Below, piece by piece: positions 17,985 to 27,160 of a stretch of 64,000 nucleotides of DNA. This DNA is from JBBATK01 sp040398805. Its GTDB lineage: Bacteria > Bacteroidota > Ignavibacteria > Kapaibacteriales > NICIL-2. Where the stretch lies: positions 62,001 to 126,000 of the forward strand of contig JBBATK010000003.1 of the NCBI GenBank assembly GCA_040398805.1, read 5' to 3'. How positions within the stretch are numbered: position 1 is the stretch's first letter; each line of letters begins with the position of its first letter. The notes beneath the pieces are model-generated. The model was not told the origin of the DNA. It was given only the letters and a program-made list of their open reading frames with translations, and made no database searches. The translations under genes were made by a program, and so were the position numbers.

Positions 17985-19430
17985 ATGCAGACAATTCAGA
18001 ATTATATCGACGGAGCCCTTTGCGAAGCGTTGAGCGGTGAACACCTGGCGTGCTTCGAACCGGCCACCGGCAAGGAGTACGCGTCCATCGCCCGTAGCGA
18101 CCGTCAGGACGTTGAACGTGCCGTCGATGCCGCCACCCGCGCATTCCCCGCATGGTCCCGCACCACCGCCGGTGAACGCTCACGTCTCCTCGTGAAGATC
18201 GCGGACATCATCGAAGCGCGCGCCGAGGAGTTCGCGCAAGCGGAATCGCGGGACCAAGGCAAGCCCGTCTGGCTGTGCCGCGTCATGGACATCCCTCGCG
18301 CCGTCGCCAATTTCCGTTTCTTCGCCACCGAGATACTTCATAGCTCCACGCGCGCACACACGGGTATGGGCGACGGATTGAATTATACGGTGCGCAAACC
18401 CTTCGGACCCGTGGGCTGCATCTCTCCGTGGAATCTTCCCTTGTACCTCTTCACGTGGAAAGTTGCGCCCGCTTTGGCCGCCGGAACCACCGTCGTTGCA
18501 AAACCGTCGGAGATCACTCCCTTCACGGCGATGATGCTCGCGGAGGTATGCATCGAGGCGGGTCTGCCGCCGGGCGTTCTCAATATCATTCACGGTACGG
18601 GCGATGTGGTGGGCTCGGCCATCGTGGAACACCCCGGAATAAAGGCGGTGTCGTTCACCGGAAGCACGAGGGTAGGGCAATACATCGCGCGGACCGCCGG
18701 AGAGATGCTCAAGAAAGTGTCGTTGGAACTCGGAGGCAAGAATGCGACGGTGGTGTTCGCCGATGCGGACTTCCAGCGTGCCGTCGAGCAATCCGTGCGC
18801 GCCGCGTTCCTGAATCAGGGCGAGATCTGCCTGTGCGGTAGCCGCGTCTTCGTGGAGCGGAGCATCTATGACCGGTTCCGCGATGCGTTCGTGAGCGAGA
18901 CCCGTAAGCTCGTCGTCGGCGATCCCACGGACGACGGCACACGGTGCGGTGCGCTTGCCAGCGAACAGCATATGGAGAGGGTGCTATCGTATATCGGCCT
19001 CGCCACGAGGGAAGGCGGCGTCATCGCGTGCGGTGGCGAAAGGGTTCACGTGGACGGACGGTGTCGGGACGGATGGTTCGTCGAACCGACGGTCATCGAA
19101 GGTCTTCCGGCATCGTGCCGGACGAATACCGAAGAGATATTCGGTCCGGTCGTCACGCTCATCCCGTTCGACGATGAGGACGACGTATGCGCCATGGTCA
19201 ATGGCACGCCCTATGGTTTATCGGCATCGGTGTGGACGGAGAACGTCCACCGCGCTCATCGCGTGGCAGACCGAATCGAGACCGGTATCGTGTGGGTTAA
19301 TTGTTGGCTTGTGCGCGACCTGCGAACGCCGTTCGGCGGCGTGAAGCAGAGCGGCATCGGCCGTGAAGGCGGCGAAGAATCCCTGAGGTTCTTCACCGAA
19401 GCGAAGAATATCTGTCTGCGTATCGAGTAG
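17985..19430 (+). CDS. Aldehyde dehydrogenase, 2-aminomuconate/2-hydroxymuconate semialdehyde dehydrogenase-like
   Basis: A 481-residue NAD(P)-dependent ALDH from ATG 17985; in-frame sequence back to 17799 overlaps the promoter region and is not counted. Motifs: FTGSTRVG for cofactor, general base Glu248 (LELGGKN), nucleophile Cys282 in NQGEICLCGSR, and the C-terminal PFGGVKQSGIGREGG. The GEICLCGSR version is characteristic of the ALDH8/hydroxymuconic-semialdehyde subfamily (AmnC, XylG/DmpC), which oxidises ring-cleavage semialdehydes. A RidA-family protein resembling 2-aminomuconate deaminase lies two genes downstream, which points to the kynurenine/3-hydroxyanthranilate branch of tryptophan breakdown. 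Family is sure; the pathway is inferred. Confidence 0.88.
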   Translation: MQTIQNYIDGALCEALSGEHLACFEPATGKEYASIARSDRQDVERAVDAATRAFPAWSRTTAGERSRLLVKIADIIEARAEEFAQAESRDQGKPVWLCRVMDIPRAVANFRFFATEILHSSTRAHTGMGDGLNYTVRKPFGPVGCISPWNLPLYLFTWKVAPALAAGTTVVAKPSEITPFTAMMLAEVCIEAGLPPGVLNIIHGTGDVVGSAIVEHPGIKAVSFTGSTRVGQYIARTAGEMLKKVSLELGGKNATVVFADADFQRAVEQSVRAAFLNQGEICLCGSRVFVERSIYDRFRDAFVSETRKLVVGDPTDDGTRCGALASEQHMERVLSYIGLATREGGVIACGGERVHVDGRCRDGWFVEPTVIEGLPASCRTNTEEIFGPVVTLIPFDDEDDVCAMVNGTPYGLSASVWTENVHRAHRVADRIETGIVWVNCWLVRDLRTPFGGVKQSGIGREGGEESLRFFTEAKNICLRIE

Positions 19431-19521
19431 GACGTTGTGGGTGGGCCTCAGGCGGGTACGACCGCCGATCCCGATACCTTCGTCGCTACCGTACGCGTTT
19501 ATCCATCGAAAGCACGACATC

Positions 19522-21627
19522 ATGCACATGCGACTTTTCCTTAAAACCTCCTGCCTCGTTCTCGTTGCATGGACGTCTTCATTCACAATGTCGGCACAGC
19601 AACTCACGAAGATCGCGCAGATCGACGGCGGGTCCGTCTCCTCGTTGTGCGCGAACAAGTTCGGCGACCTGTATTGCTCGGCGTTGAATCAGGTATACCG
19701 TTCCATCGACCAGGGACAGTCCTGGCAGAAGCAGAAGAGTCCGCTGGACACCGTCACGGACCTTCAGCTCGTGGCATCGAACGATGAGAACTCCCTTACC
19801 GCCTTGTTCGCCCTTGCGGGCGGTCGTGTGTGGAAGACCACCGACGACGGTCAGCGGTGGAGCTCCTCGACCGGCCTCGACGCCTTCGTGGCTGCCGACA
19901 AGCTCAGAGGATTGTTCGCGGCACGGTACGGTGCGTTGTATGCCTGCGTTCAAGGGGAGAAGGACTTCCTGCTGTTGCGCTCGCTGAACAACGGCTCGAC
20001 CTTCGATACCGTGCAGACGTTCCCCATCGCCCTTGTCTCCCTTGTGCAATCCCCCGACTCCATGCTCTATGTACTTGCCGACCGTGCGTATCGCGTCGAG
20101 CCGACGAAAGCGCTCGTGCCGATCGGCCAACGGCGAGTGGTGGTCTCGTATCAGGAGTTCTTCAACGCGCCCGTCGCGGTATGGTCCATCGAGAACAACA
20201 CGCCGTTCCGTTCGGTGAACAAGGGAGCGGATTGGAAAGACATGAGCTATGACTGGAAGGAGAAGAACGGGACGATCTTCACCATCCTTATCGATCGCGA
20301 AGCCAACGCCTATGCGTTCGTCCGCGACGATGACACCACGCGAGTGTACCGTTTGAACAACGGCTCCACCTCGTGGACGAAGGTTCGTGATGTGCAACGG
20401 GTGTTCCGCGACGTGCTCATCAACATCAACGGCTCATTCGTCGCATCCACCGACGACGGCATCTACTCCTCGGAAGACAATGGTCGCTCGTGGACCCATA
20501 CGTCCCGCGGCATCAGTACCTATCCGCTTGCATGCGCCGTGGCGCTCGAGAATGCCGTCTGCGTTGGCAGTTTCGACGGAGTGCTGTCGCAAACGAATAC
20601 GGGCGGACTTTCCTGGTCCACCGCCAACATCCCGCCTGGCACGAAACCATCGGGGATCAATGAGCTCATCAGGACCTCCAAGGGCAGAGTGGTGGCCGCT
20701 ACGACGCAGGGCATATGGGTGTCTGCAGATATCGGACTCAACTACATCGCGGCACAGCTGAAGGATGTCGCCGCGCAACCGGTATCATCGGTGGCAGAGG
20801 TGGCGCCCGGCGTCCTCTACGCAACAGCGAACAATGCATTGCTGACATCACGTAATGACGGCAGCACCTGGTCCGTGGCCGACAGTGCGTCGTATGAAGG
20901 TGCCTCGGTGGCAAAGGTGGCGAACGGACGTTTCGTTGTCAGCACCTCGCGCGGACTTCTCGCCGGCGACACCGGCTCGGCTCCGCCCGTCGTGCTCACG
21001 ACGGCCATGTCGACAGGACGGTGTGCCGCGAGCGCAAGCGGCACGGTGTATACGGCAGGATACGGACCGGGGATTCCGGGAACGTATCCGGTCGTTCTCT
21101 CGAGGATGAAAGGAAAGATGATGCCCGAGTCCATCACCATCCCCAGTTCGCGGACCAGTTCCCGTATTCCCGTGTGGGTGGCCACAGGAAGCGCGAACGA
21201 AGCCTATGTGAATACGGATGCCGGACTCTACCGCATCAGCGAGAACAGCACGACCCCCGAGCGTATCGACATCCCGAACGAAATCTGCACGTATGTGCAT
21301 TCCGCCTCGTCGGGCACGATCATCGTTGCTACCGCCTACGGCGGTGTCTATACGCTCGACGTGTCCAGTTCGGTCGACGGCGGAAGCGACGACGTGGAGA
21401 GTATCGCTCCGCAACCTGCCGCCGATGCGGTGACGATCGTCATGAAAGCACCCATCGGTCGATGGACGATTGTCGACCTTCACGGAAATGTGTGTGCGGA
21501 AGGCAGTGCGCTCGGTACGGACTCCCGAGTGACGGTGGCGACGCAGTCGCTGGCAAGCGGCGTTTACGTGTTCATGACGGAATCGGCGGGAACAGCGAAG
21601 CGCGTACCGTTCGTCGTCGTGCGATAG
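19522..21627 (+). CDS. Secreted Asp-box beta-propeller protein with T9SS sorting domain
   Basis: A 701-residue exported protein (ATG 19522; signal peptide LVLVAWTSSFTMSAQQ). The body is a beta-propeller built from sialidase/BNR-type Asp boxes, pattern S-x-D-x-G-x-x-W: SIDQGQSW, TTDDGQRW, SVNKGADW, SEDNGRSW, SRNDGSTW and weaker copies, at about 40-60 residue intervals. No sialidase catalytic residues are obvious, so it is likely a binding or scaffold protein like Ycf48/Vps10-type propellers. The last ~75 residues (IAPQPAADAVTIVMK ... LASGVYVFMTES) match a type A T9SS C-terminal domain. It lies between the ALDH and RidA genes, which its function does not explain. Confidence 0.85.
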   Translation: MHMRLFLKTSCLVLVAWTSSFTMSAQQLTKIAQIDGGSVSSLCANKFGDLYCSALNQVYRSIDQGQSWQKQKSPLDTVTDLQLVASNDENSLTALFALAGGRVWKTTDDGQRWSSSTGLDAFVAADKLRGLFAARYGALYACVQGEKDFLLLRSLNNGSTFDTVQTFPIALVSLVQSPDSMLYVLADRAYRVEPTKALVPIGQRRVVVSYQEFFNAPVAVWSIENNTPFRSVNKGADWKDMSYDWKEKNGTIFTILIDREANAYAFVRDDDTTRVYRLNNGSTSWTKVRDVQRVFRDVLININGSFVASTDDGIYSSEDNGRSWTHTSRGISTYPLACAVALENAVCVGSFDGVLSQTNTGGLSWSTANIPPGTKPSGINELIRTSKGRVVAATTQGIWVSADIGLNYIAAQLKDVAAQPVSSVAEVAPGVLYATANNALLTSRNDGSTWSVADSASYEGASVAKVANGRFVVSTSRGLLAGDTGSAPPVVLTTAMSTGRCAASASGTVYTAGYGPGIPGTYPVVLSRMKGKMMPESITIPSSRTSSRIPVWVATGSANEAYVNTDAGLYRISENSTTPERIDIPNEICTYVHSASSGTIIVATAYGGVYTLDVSSSVDGGSDDVESIAPQPAADAVTIVMKAPIGRWTIVDLHGNVCAEGSALGTDSRVTVATQSLASGVYVFMTESAGTAKRVPFVVVR

Positions 21628-21666
21628 TGCCTCTTCATCTCTTCATCAGCGCAGGAAATCAAGACC

Positions 21667-22089
21667 ATGAATCCAGGAATCATCAATTCTTCTCGAGCTC
21701 CCGAACCCGTGGGTGCGTATCCGCATGCGCGACGTGTGGGCGATATGATCTTCCTCTCGGGGGTGGGACCGCGCAAGCGCGGACAGAAAGCCATCCCGGG
21801 AGTGACGATCGCGGATGACGGAAGCGTGCAGGAGTACGACGTGCGCGTGCAGACGTTATCGGTATTCGAGAACATCCGTTTCATCCTTGAAGATGCCGGT
21901 GCTCGATGGGAGGACATCGTCGATGTCCAGGTGTATTTGACGAACATGAAAAAGGATTTTCCTGTGTTCAATGCGTTGTACGCTGAACACTTCAGTCATA
22001 TCCAAGCGACTCGGACGACGATAGAAGTCGGCTCCCTGCCTACCCCCATAGCTGTCGAGCTCAAGGTGGTGGCGGTGGTGTCGACGTGA
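21667..22089 (+). CDS. RidA-family protein, probable 2-aminomuconate deaminase
   Basis: A 140-residue YjgF/YER057c/UK114 (Rid) family protein. The conserved parts are visible: AYPHARRVGDMIFLSGVG, EDIVDVQVYLTNM, FPVFNALYAEHF, and ATRTTIEVGSLP followed by VELKVVAVV. The extra loop after the first strands (PRKRGQKAIPGVTIADDGSVQEYDV) and the 140-residue length resemble the aminomuconate-deaminase subgroup (AmnD/NbaF) rather than generic imine deaminase RidA. With the aldehyde dehydrogenase upstream it would convert 2-aminomuconate to 4-oxalocrotonate. Its stop overlaps a possible GTG start for the giant gene downstream (GTGA). Confidence 0.82.
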   Translation: MNPGIINSSRAPEPVGAYPHARRVGDMIFLSGVGPRKRGQKAIPGVTIADDGSVQEYDVRVQTLSVFENIRFILEDAGARWEDIVDVQVYLTNMKKDFPVFNALYAEHFSHIQATRTTIEVGSLPTPIAVELKVVAVVST

Positions 22090-22133
22090 CCGGTCGTGAG
22101 GAGTACCACAACCTCCATTATCAAAGAGAACGC

Positions 22134-25100
22134 ATGAACAAGGTGCACTCGGGTGCCTGGAAGGGTACGACGTTTTTGAACCGGCTATCGCGCACATGGA
22201 TTGGTGTCGTCGCCGGTGTCATCGTGTCCGCATGCGCCGTCACGACGGCCGTGGCTCAGCCGGTGATATCGTATATCATCCCGGACATCGGTGCTCCGGG
22301 CATGGCGGTGTCTATGGAGTTGGTAGGACCCAACAGCGGGGACCAGAACGGCAACGTCTTCTCCGTCAATGTGGATTCCATCTTCAGCAACAATGCAACC
22401 GACCCTCTTCGTTTGGAGTGCGTGCGTCCATCCGACCGTTGGAAGATCACGTTCAGTCCCGTCGTCATCAGCTGGTCTGGTCGCCTCATGTCGGTCATCG
22501 CCTTCGTTTCCTCCGCATGCAGTCCGAACTCCTCCGACTGGCGTCAACTGAACACCGAATGGCGCATTCCCGTGCAGGTGATCACGACGAACGGAACGTC
22601 GAATGTGGATACGGTGTATATCGTTCAGCCGACGAGGCTCGGCGACCTCTCCGGTGTCGCGCAGACAGTGCTTGGTGCGGGAACCCTTGGTGTGCGTTCA
22701 CGCCGAGGAGCCATGGTCATCGATAGCGTCATTTTCCGAGACACTACCTATACCGTCTCCGTCAGCGATCCCGACGGTAACGCAGCCAATGGTAATCAGG
22801 GCTACATGCCCTTCACGCTCATGAGCGTGGGTCCGGTGCGCGGTGCCGGCGCGAATGCCAAGCTCGTCGTCGACGCCGTCGCGCAGGATGCGGGTCCCGG
22901 AGGTGGTGGCGGAGGCGGACGGTTCTGCGACTTGGCTGCCGGACCCGGAACGCGCGGAGGAAACGGCTTTACGGGCGGCGGCAAAGGCGGAAACAGTCTA
23001 ACGAGACTCTATCAGGCGTACGGTAGCGGAAGCGGAACTCCGCTGGGTGACGGTACATCGAATTCGTTGAACGACACCCGCGGAAGCAGTGTTCCCGGGG
23101 CGTTCGAGGCCTCCGGCGGCGGCACCGGACATCCCTTCGGCATTTCGGGATCCAGTTGTTCGGACGGTAACGGATGCATTCCCGACGGCGGCGTCGGCGG
23201 TGGTTCGGGTGCACAGAACAACGTGGCAGGTGCGGGTGGAGGATATGAGACAGCGGGACAGAAGAGTGCCGCAATCATCGACAACGGTGGTCGCGCTCAC
23301 GGAAACGCGATGATCATTCCCATGGCCGGCGGTTCCGGCGGAGCCAGCGGCAATCCCCGCTCCGCATTCGGATCCTGCGGCGGCGTTGGCGGCGGAGGCG
23401 GTGGTGCCATCCGTGTCGTCGCACCGACGATTACGTCGTTGTTCATCAGTGCCGTCGGTGCCGATGGCGGTCCGGCATCGTCGGGAGCCAATGAAACAGG
23501 CGGCTCGGGTTCGGGCGGCAGTATCTCCGTGCACTCCAGATACGGAACGGCCGATGTCAATTTCAACCTGCGTCCGGGCGGACTCTCCTCGGGCACCGGT
23601 CGTGGCGGTCTGGGTCGTGGACGGTGCGACGGGCCGTTGGTGCGGTGGGCCGGACTCCCCATCTTCCGCGGACCATCCATCGACACCATTCAGAACGTCA
23701 AGCTCCCGTTCGTCATTTCCGGTTCCGCGGAACCGGATTCACGATTGGAGTTATACATCTATACGGAGACCGAGAAGTGGCGACGGTATGCCGAGGGTGG
23801 TGCGGATGCTGCCGGCCGATGGTCTGCCGTCATCGATTACTCCGGCAATGATGCATTCATCCATATCGTGGCCGCACAAAAGGCGTCGATTCCGAACCCC
23901 AAGGGTTTCGCCTACGTTCCTTCGCACATCCTCTCGCCGGCTGCGGCGGCGGTCGTGAAAATCCAGAAGGTGGCGCAGATCGTTTGCGATGCCACCCGCG
24001 ATCTGGGTCGTAGTTCCTGCGCGAACGGCGGGACGAAAATCGATACCATGTATATCCGCAATCGCGGTACAGGTTCGGCAACCATCGACAGCGCCCGTTT
24101 CTCCGATGGGTCACGGGGCTTTTCCGTTCTTGCTCCGTCCTCCCTGCGCAACATCACGATCCCGGCGGGCGATTCGCTACGCATCATCGTTCGCTATCAG
24201 CGCACGGGCACGGCGACAGGCGTCGTCAGCGACCGGTTCGTCGTGTTCTTGAAACCGGGCAGCGTCCCGCCCATCTGCACCACCGACTATTCGGTCGCCG
24301 TCGATGCTATCGGACTCGTCAAAGCCGATCCGGTCACGAAGCTCATCGACTCAACGTCGACAGCGTTCGACCTTGGCGACGCCTGTAGCAAGGTAGGTTC
24401 CACGAAGACCTTCGCCCTGCTCAACATCTCGCCATTCACCGTCGGGATCGTCAAGTATGCCATGGTCAGCGGAGCATCTTCGTCGTTTCAACCGGTGTTC
24501 ACTCGCTCCTCGTTGAATGCGGGCGACGTCGTGCTCATCAATATCACGGTTCCCCCGGGTTCACGTGGCGTGTATACCGACACGTTACGGGTGTCGATAG
24601 ATTCCTGCGGTCTTACCTACGATATCCCCGTACGCATCCGCCTTGTCGAGACGATCGTCATCGGATACACGACAGAGCTGGAGAAGTTCGGTTTCGTCCA
24701 AGTCGGAAAAAGCCTCACCCACACCTTTGTCATCCGGAACGAGTCACGACGACCCACGGATTCAGCGTACTTCGAAAAAGTGCCGACCGTCAGTGCACCG
24801 TGGACGCTGAAGCTGACGCGACCGGCCGCGCTGCCGACGATGTTGGCTCCTGGCGACTCGATACTCTTCGACGTGACCTTCGCGCCCACTTCTGCGGGAT
24901 ACTTCGAGCAGAATGTCACATGGGAGACACTGCAGGTGTCCACCTCGTGCGCCACCACCGTGATCTTCAAACCCAACGGCTTCGGTTCCAATTCATCGGT
25001 GTCTCCGAACGAAACCGAGCTGGCCTTCGGCACCTTGTATCAATGTCAGAACCGACGCGACTCCGTGTGGATTCGGAACCTGGGTACCGCTCCTGCGGGT

Positions 25101-27047
25101 ATCTATGCGCTTGGTTCCATCACGGGCACGGACCCGACGGCGTTCCGTATCGTTCAAGAGCCCACGGTGAATACGGAGATACCACAGGGCGACTCCGTGC
25201 TGTATGTCATCGAGTACGTACCCGACCCGTCCATCACCGCCACGGTGGTCCGATCTGCCGTTCTTGTGGTATCGTTCAAGGACGATACCACACGTACACT
25301 CGGCGTGAATCTGACGGCTACCCAGAAGCGTGCGGCATTGCAGATCCTCGATGCTCTTCCCATCGTCGTGAACTCCGTTCCCGTGAACGGTAGTCAATCC
25401 GTTCAACTGGGCGTGCAGAATCCTACGGATACGACCATCTGCATCACCAATGTGCGCACGAAGGACTCGTTGTACGTGCGTCCCGACTTGCGCTTCTTCG
25501 ACATACCCAAAGGCCAGCAGCGGGCATTCCAGTTCACCATCATGCCGAAGACGCTCGCAACCATCAACGACACGGCAACGATCTACATCGGATGTCCGTG
25601 CACGGATTCCATCAAGATTCCCATCATCGCCAATCCCATCAACACGGCATTGCAATTCACTCCCAGACCTGTCTCGTTCGATACAGTGGACGTGTGCGAG
25701 CGTCCTCAGCCCATTCAGGTTTCTATCAAAAACCTCGATGTGACAAGCACGGCACTCATCGATACCGTGTTCATCGAAGGCAGAGATGCCGGTCTTTATC
25801 AAGTGAACCTTCCGTTGTGGACGTCGTATCCGTTTCCTGTGGGTTCGAACTCCACCTTGGGGTCGGCCATCGTCGTGAGTTACGAAGGAAGCGGGCGATC
25901 ACCGGGACTGAAGAACGCCCGTATTGTCGTCCGCTACCGTCTGAACAACGTCGCCATCGTCGACACCATCCCCGTCACGGCATACCGCTACGTCCCCATC
26001 GTCCCTTCGCTTCCTTCATTGAACTTCGGAACCGTAAAGCAGGGTGAAACGGTCAGCAGGACCTTGGTCCTGACGAACACCTTCAACCGACAGCTCGAAG
26101 TGACCTTCGGTCTTGGGTCGCTCCTGACCCCTCTTGTGCGTGTTGCGCCCGGATTGACGGCGATTGCCGGCGGACAGGTAGACTCGGTGACGCTCGACTT
26201 CACAGGCGTCACCTCCGGTGTCTACGCGGATACCGCTTATATCCGATACTTCTCCAACAGTCTTGGGTGCACGGACAGCATACCGTTCGTCATTACGGGC
26301 GAAGTGCTTCCTGGATTGAACTACCGCGTCTGGTTACGACCCGATATACGGGTGAATCCGACGGAGACAAGTATGGACATCACCCTCGTCGGCGTTACCG
26401 ACACCATCACGCAACCGCTCAAAGGAGTCAAACTCCGCACGGTCGTGTCCGTGCCGTCCGACCTCTTCTTCGTGCGTAGTGTCCGTGTGCCGGGAGGCCT
26501 TTCGCGGATAGAGAGCGTTTCCCTAGGCCTACCGGGAAGATTGGACCTGACCGTGGTGACGGACAGTCTACCGAATGGCATCAACCAGGACACGACTGTG
26601 CTGGCGATCATCCGTGGCGACGCCATGCTGGGAGGCCGGGAATGCGATTCAATGCGCATCGAGAGTTTCACATGGACCAACAGCGGTCCGCGTCCCACCA
26701 CATGGCTGAACAAGGATTCGGGCAACGTGGAGTACTGCATTACGATCTGCAAGTCGGACGGTGACAGGCTCATCGGTAACGGTGCTCAACCGCTGACGAT
26801 GTCGGTGACACCAAACCCGACGGAGAACGACGTCGACATCCGCATTACCTGCGTGGAGTCGGGCATGCACACCCTGCGGGTGTATAACGAGCTTGGACGC
26901 GAGGTGCTCACTGTTCCCTTCCGTGGATACGCGGGGAATACGACAATCCTGAATCCCGCGCTCGGTCCCCTTTCCACCGGCACCTACACCGTTCTTGTCC
27001 AGTCCGTCACGAACTCGGTTTCCGCACCTCTGGTCATCGTGAAATAG
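22134..27047 (+). CDS. Giant glycine-rich, choice-of-anchor-D repeat T9SS surface protein
   Basis: A 1637-residue exported protein from ATG 22134 (a GTG at 22086 overlaps the ridA stop). After a long signal region (VVAGVIVSACAVTTAVAQ) comes a beta domain, then a strikingly glycine-rich segment (about 235-505; runs such as GPGGGGGGGR and GGVGGGGGGAIRVVAP) with repeated G-x-G-G and Ser/Asn. Residues ~540-1430 hold about seven to eight Ig-like modules of the ASPM/SPD-2/Hydin (choice-of-anchor D) type, each with a 'DFG/FGTV ... GDSVLYVIEYVP' pattern. The C-terminal ~85 residues (MSVTPNPTENDVDI ... LSTGTYTVLVQS) are a clear T9SS type A sorting domain. The likely role is a cell-surface adhesin or matrix protein. 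A hairpin terminator follows at 27086. Confidence 0.88.
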   Translation: MNKVHSGAWKGTTFLNRLSRTWIGVVAGVIVSACAVTTAVAQPVISYIIPDIGAPGMAVSMELVGPNSGDQNGNVFSVNVDSIFSNNATDPLRLECVRPSDRWKITFSPVVISWSGRLMSVIAFVSSACSPNSSDWRQLNTEWRIPVQVITTNGTSNVDTVYIVQPTRLGDLSGVAQTVLGAGTLGVRSRRGAMVIDSVIFRDTTYTVSVSDPDGNAANGNQGYMPFTLMSVGPVRGAGANAKLVVDAVAQDAGPGGGGGGGRFCDLAAGPGTRGGNGFTGGGKGGNSLTRLYQAYGSGSGTPLGDGTSNSLNDTRGSSVPGAFEASGGGTGHPFGISGSSCSDGNGCIPDGGVGGGSGAQNNVAGAGGGYETAGQKSAAIIDNGGRAHGNAMIIPMAGGSGGASGNPRSAFGSCGGVGGGGGGAIRVVAPTITSLFISAVGADGGPASSGANETGGSGSGGSISVHSRYGTADVNFNLRPGGLSSGTGRGGLGRGRCDGPLVRWAGLPIFRGPSIDTIQNVKLPFVISGSAEPDSRLELYIYTETEKWRRYAEGGADAAGRWSAVIDYSGNDAFIHIVAAQKASIPNPKGFAYVPSHILSPAAAAVVKIQKVAQIVCDATRDLGRSSCANGGTKIDTMYIRNRGTGSATIDSARFSDGSRGFSVLAPSSLRNITIPAGDSLRIIVRYQRTGTATGVVSDRFVVFLKPGSVPPICTTDYSVAVDAIGLVKADPVTKLIDSTSTAFDLGDACSKVGSTKTFALLNISPFTVGIVKYAMVSGASSSFQPVFTRSSLNAGDVVLINITVPPGSRGVYTDTLRVSIDSCGLTYDIPVRIRLVETIVIGYTTELEKFGFVQVGKSLTHTFVIRNESRRPTDSAYFEKVPTVSAPWTLKLTRPAALPTMLAPGDSILFDVTFAPTSAGYFEQNVTWETLQVSTSCATTVIFKPNGFGSNSSVSPNETELAFGTLYQCQNRRDSVWIRNLGTAPAGIYALGSITGTDPTAFRIVQEPTVNTEIPQGDSVLYVIEYVPDPSITATVVRSAVLVVSFKDDTTRTLGVNLTATQKRAALQILDALPIVVNSVPVNGSQSVQLGVQNPTDTTICITNVRTKDSLYVRPDLRFFDIPKGQQRAFQFTIMPKTLATINDTATIYIGCPCTDSIKIPIIANPINTALQFTPRPVSFDTVDVCERPQPIQVSIKNLDVTSTALIDTVFIEGRDAGLYQVNLPLWTSYPFPVGSNSTLGSAIVVSYEGSGRSPGLKNARIVVRYRLNNVAIVDTIPVTAYRYVPIVPSLPSLNFGTVKQGETVSRTLVLTNTFNRQLEVTFGLGSLLTPLVRVAPGLTAIAGGQVDSVTLDFTGVTSGVYADTAYIRYFSNSLGCTDSIPFVITGEVLPGLNYRVWLRPDIRVNPTETSMDITLVGVTDTITQPLKGVKLRTVVSVPSDLFFVRSVRVPGGLSRIESVSLGLPGRLDLTVVTDSLPNGINQDTTVLAIIRGDAMLGGRECDSMRIESFTWTNSGPRPTTWLNKDSGNVEYCITICKSDGDRLIGNGAQPLTMSVTPNPTENDVDIRITCVESGMHTLRVYNELGREVLTVPFRGYAGNTTILNPALGPLSTGTYTVLVQSVTNSVSAPLVIVK

Positions 27048-27085
27048 GGTCTGCAAATTTCCATGCAGCACAAAAGCTCAAAAAA

Positions 27086-27115
27086 AAGCGCACGACATGA
27101 TGATGTCGTGCGCTT
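27086..27115 (-). terminator. Rho-independent terminator between convergent genes
   Basis: A perfect 13-bp inverted repeat (AAGCGCACGACAT / ATGTCGTGCGCTT) with a 4-nt loop. On the minus strand the hairpin is followed by eight U residues (A-run 27080-27087), a strong terminator for the E1 gene ending at 27161. On the plus strand it is followed only by GGTGTTTTC, so it may end the giant gene less efficiently. Confidence 0.85.
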
Positions 27116-27160
27116 GGTGTTTTCGCCTGCGCAAGCCGCTGGAGTCGCATCACCGCGAGG

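Noticed and set aside
25840..25860. A tRNA T-loop-like GGTTCGAACTCCACC
   Set aside because: It lies inside the giant T9SS gene, with no matching D-loop, anticodon stem or acceptor stem.
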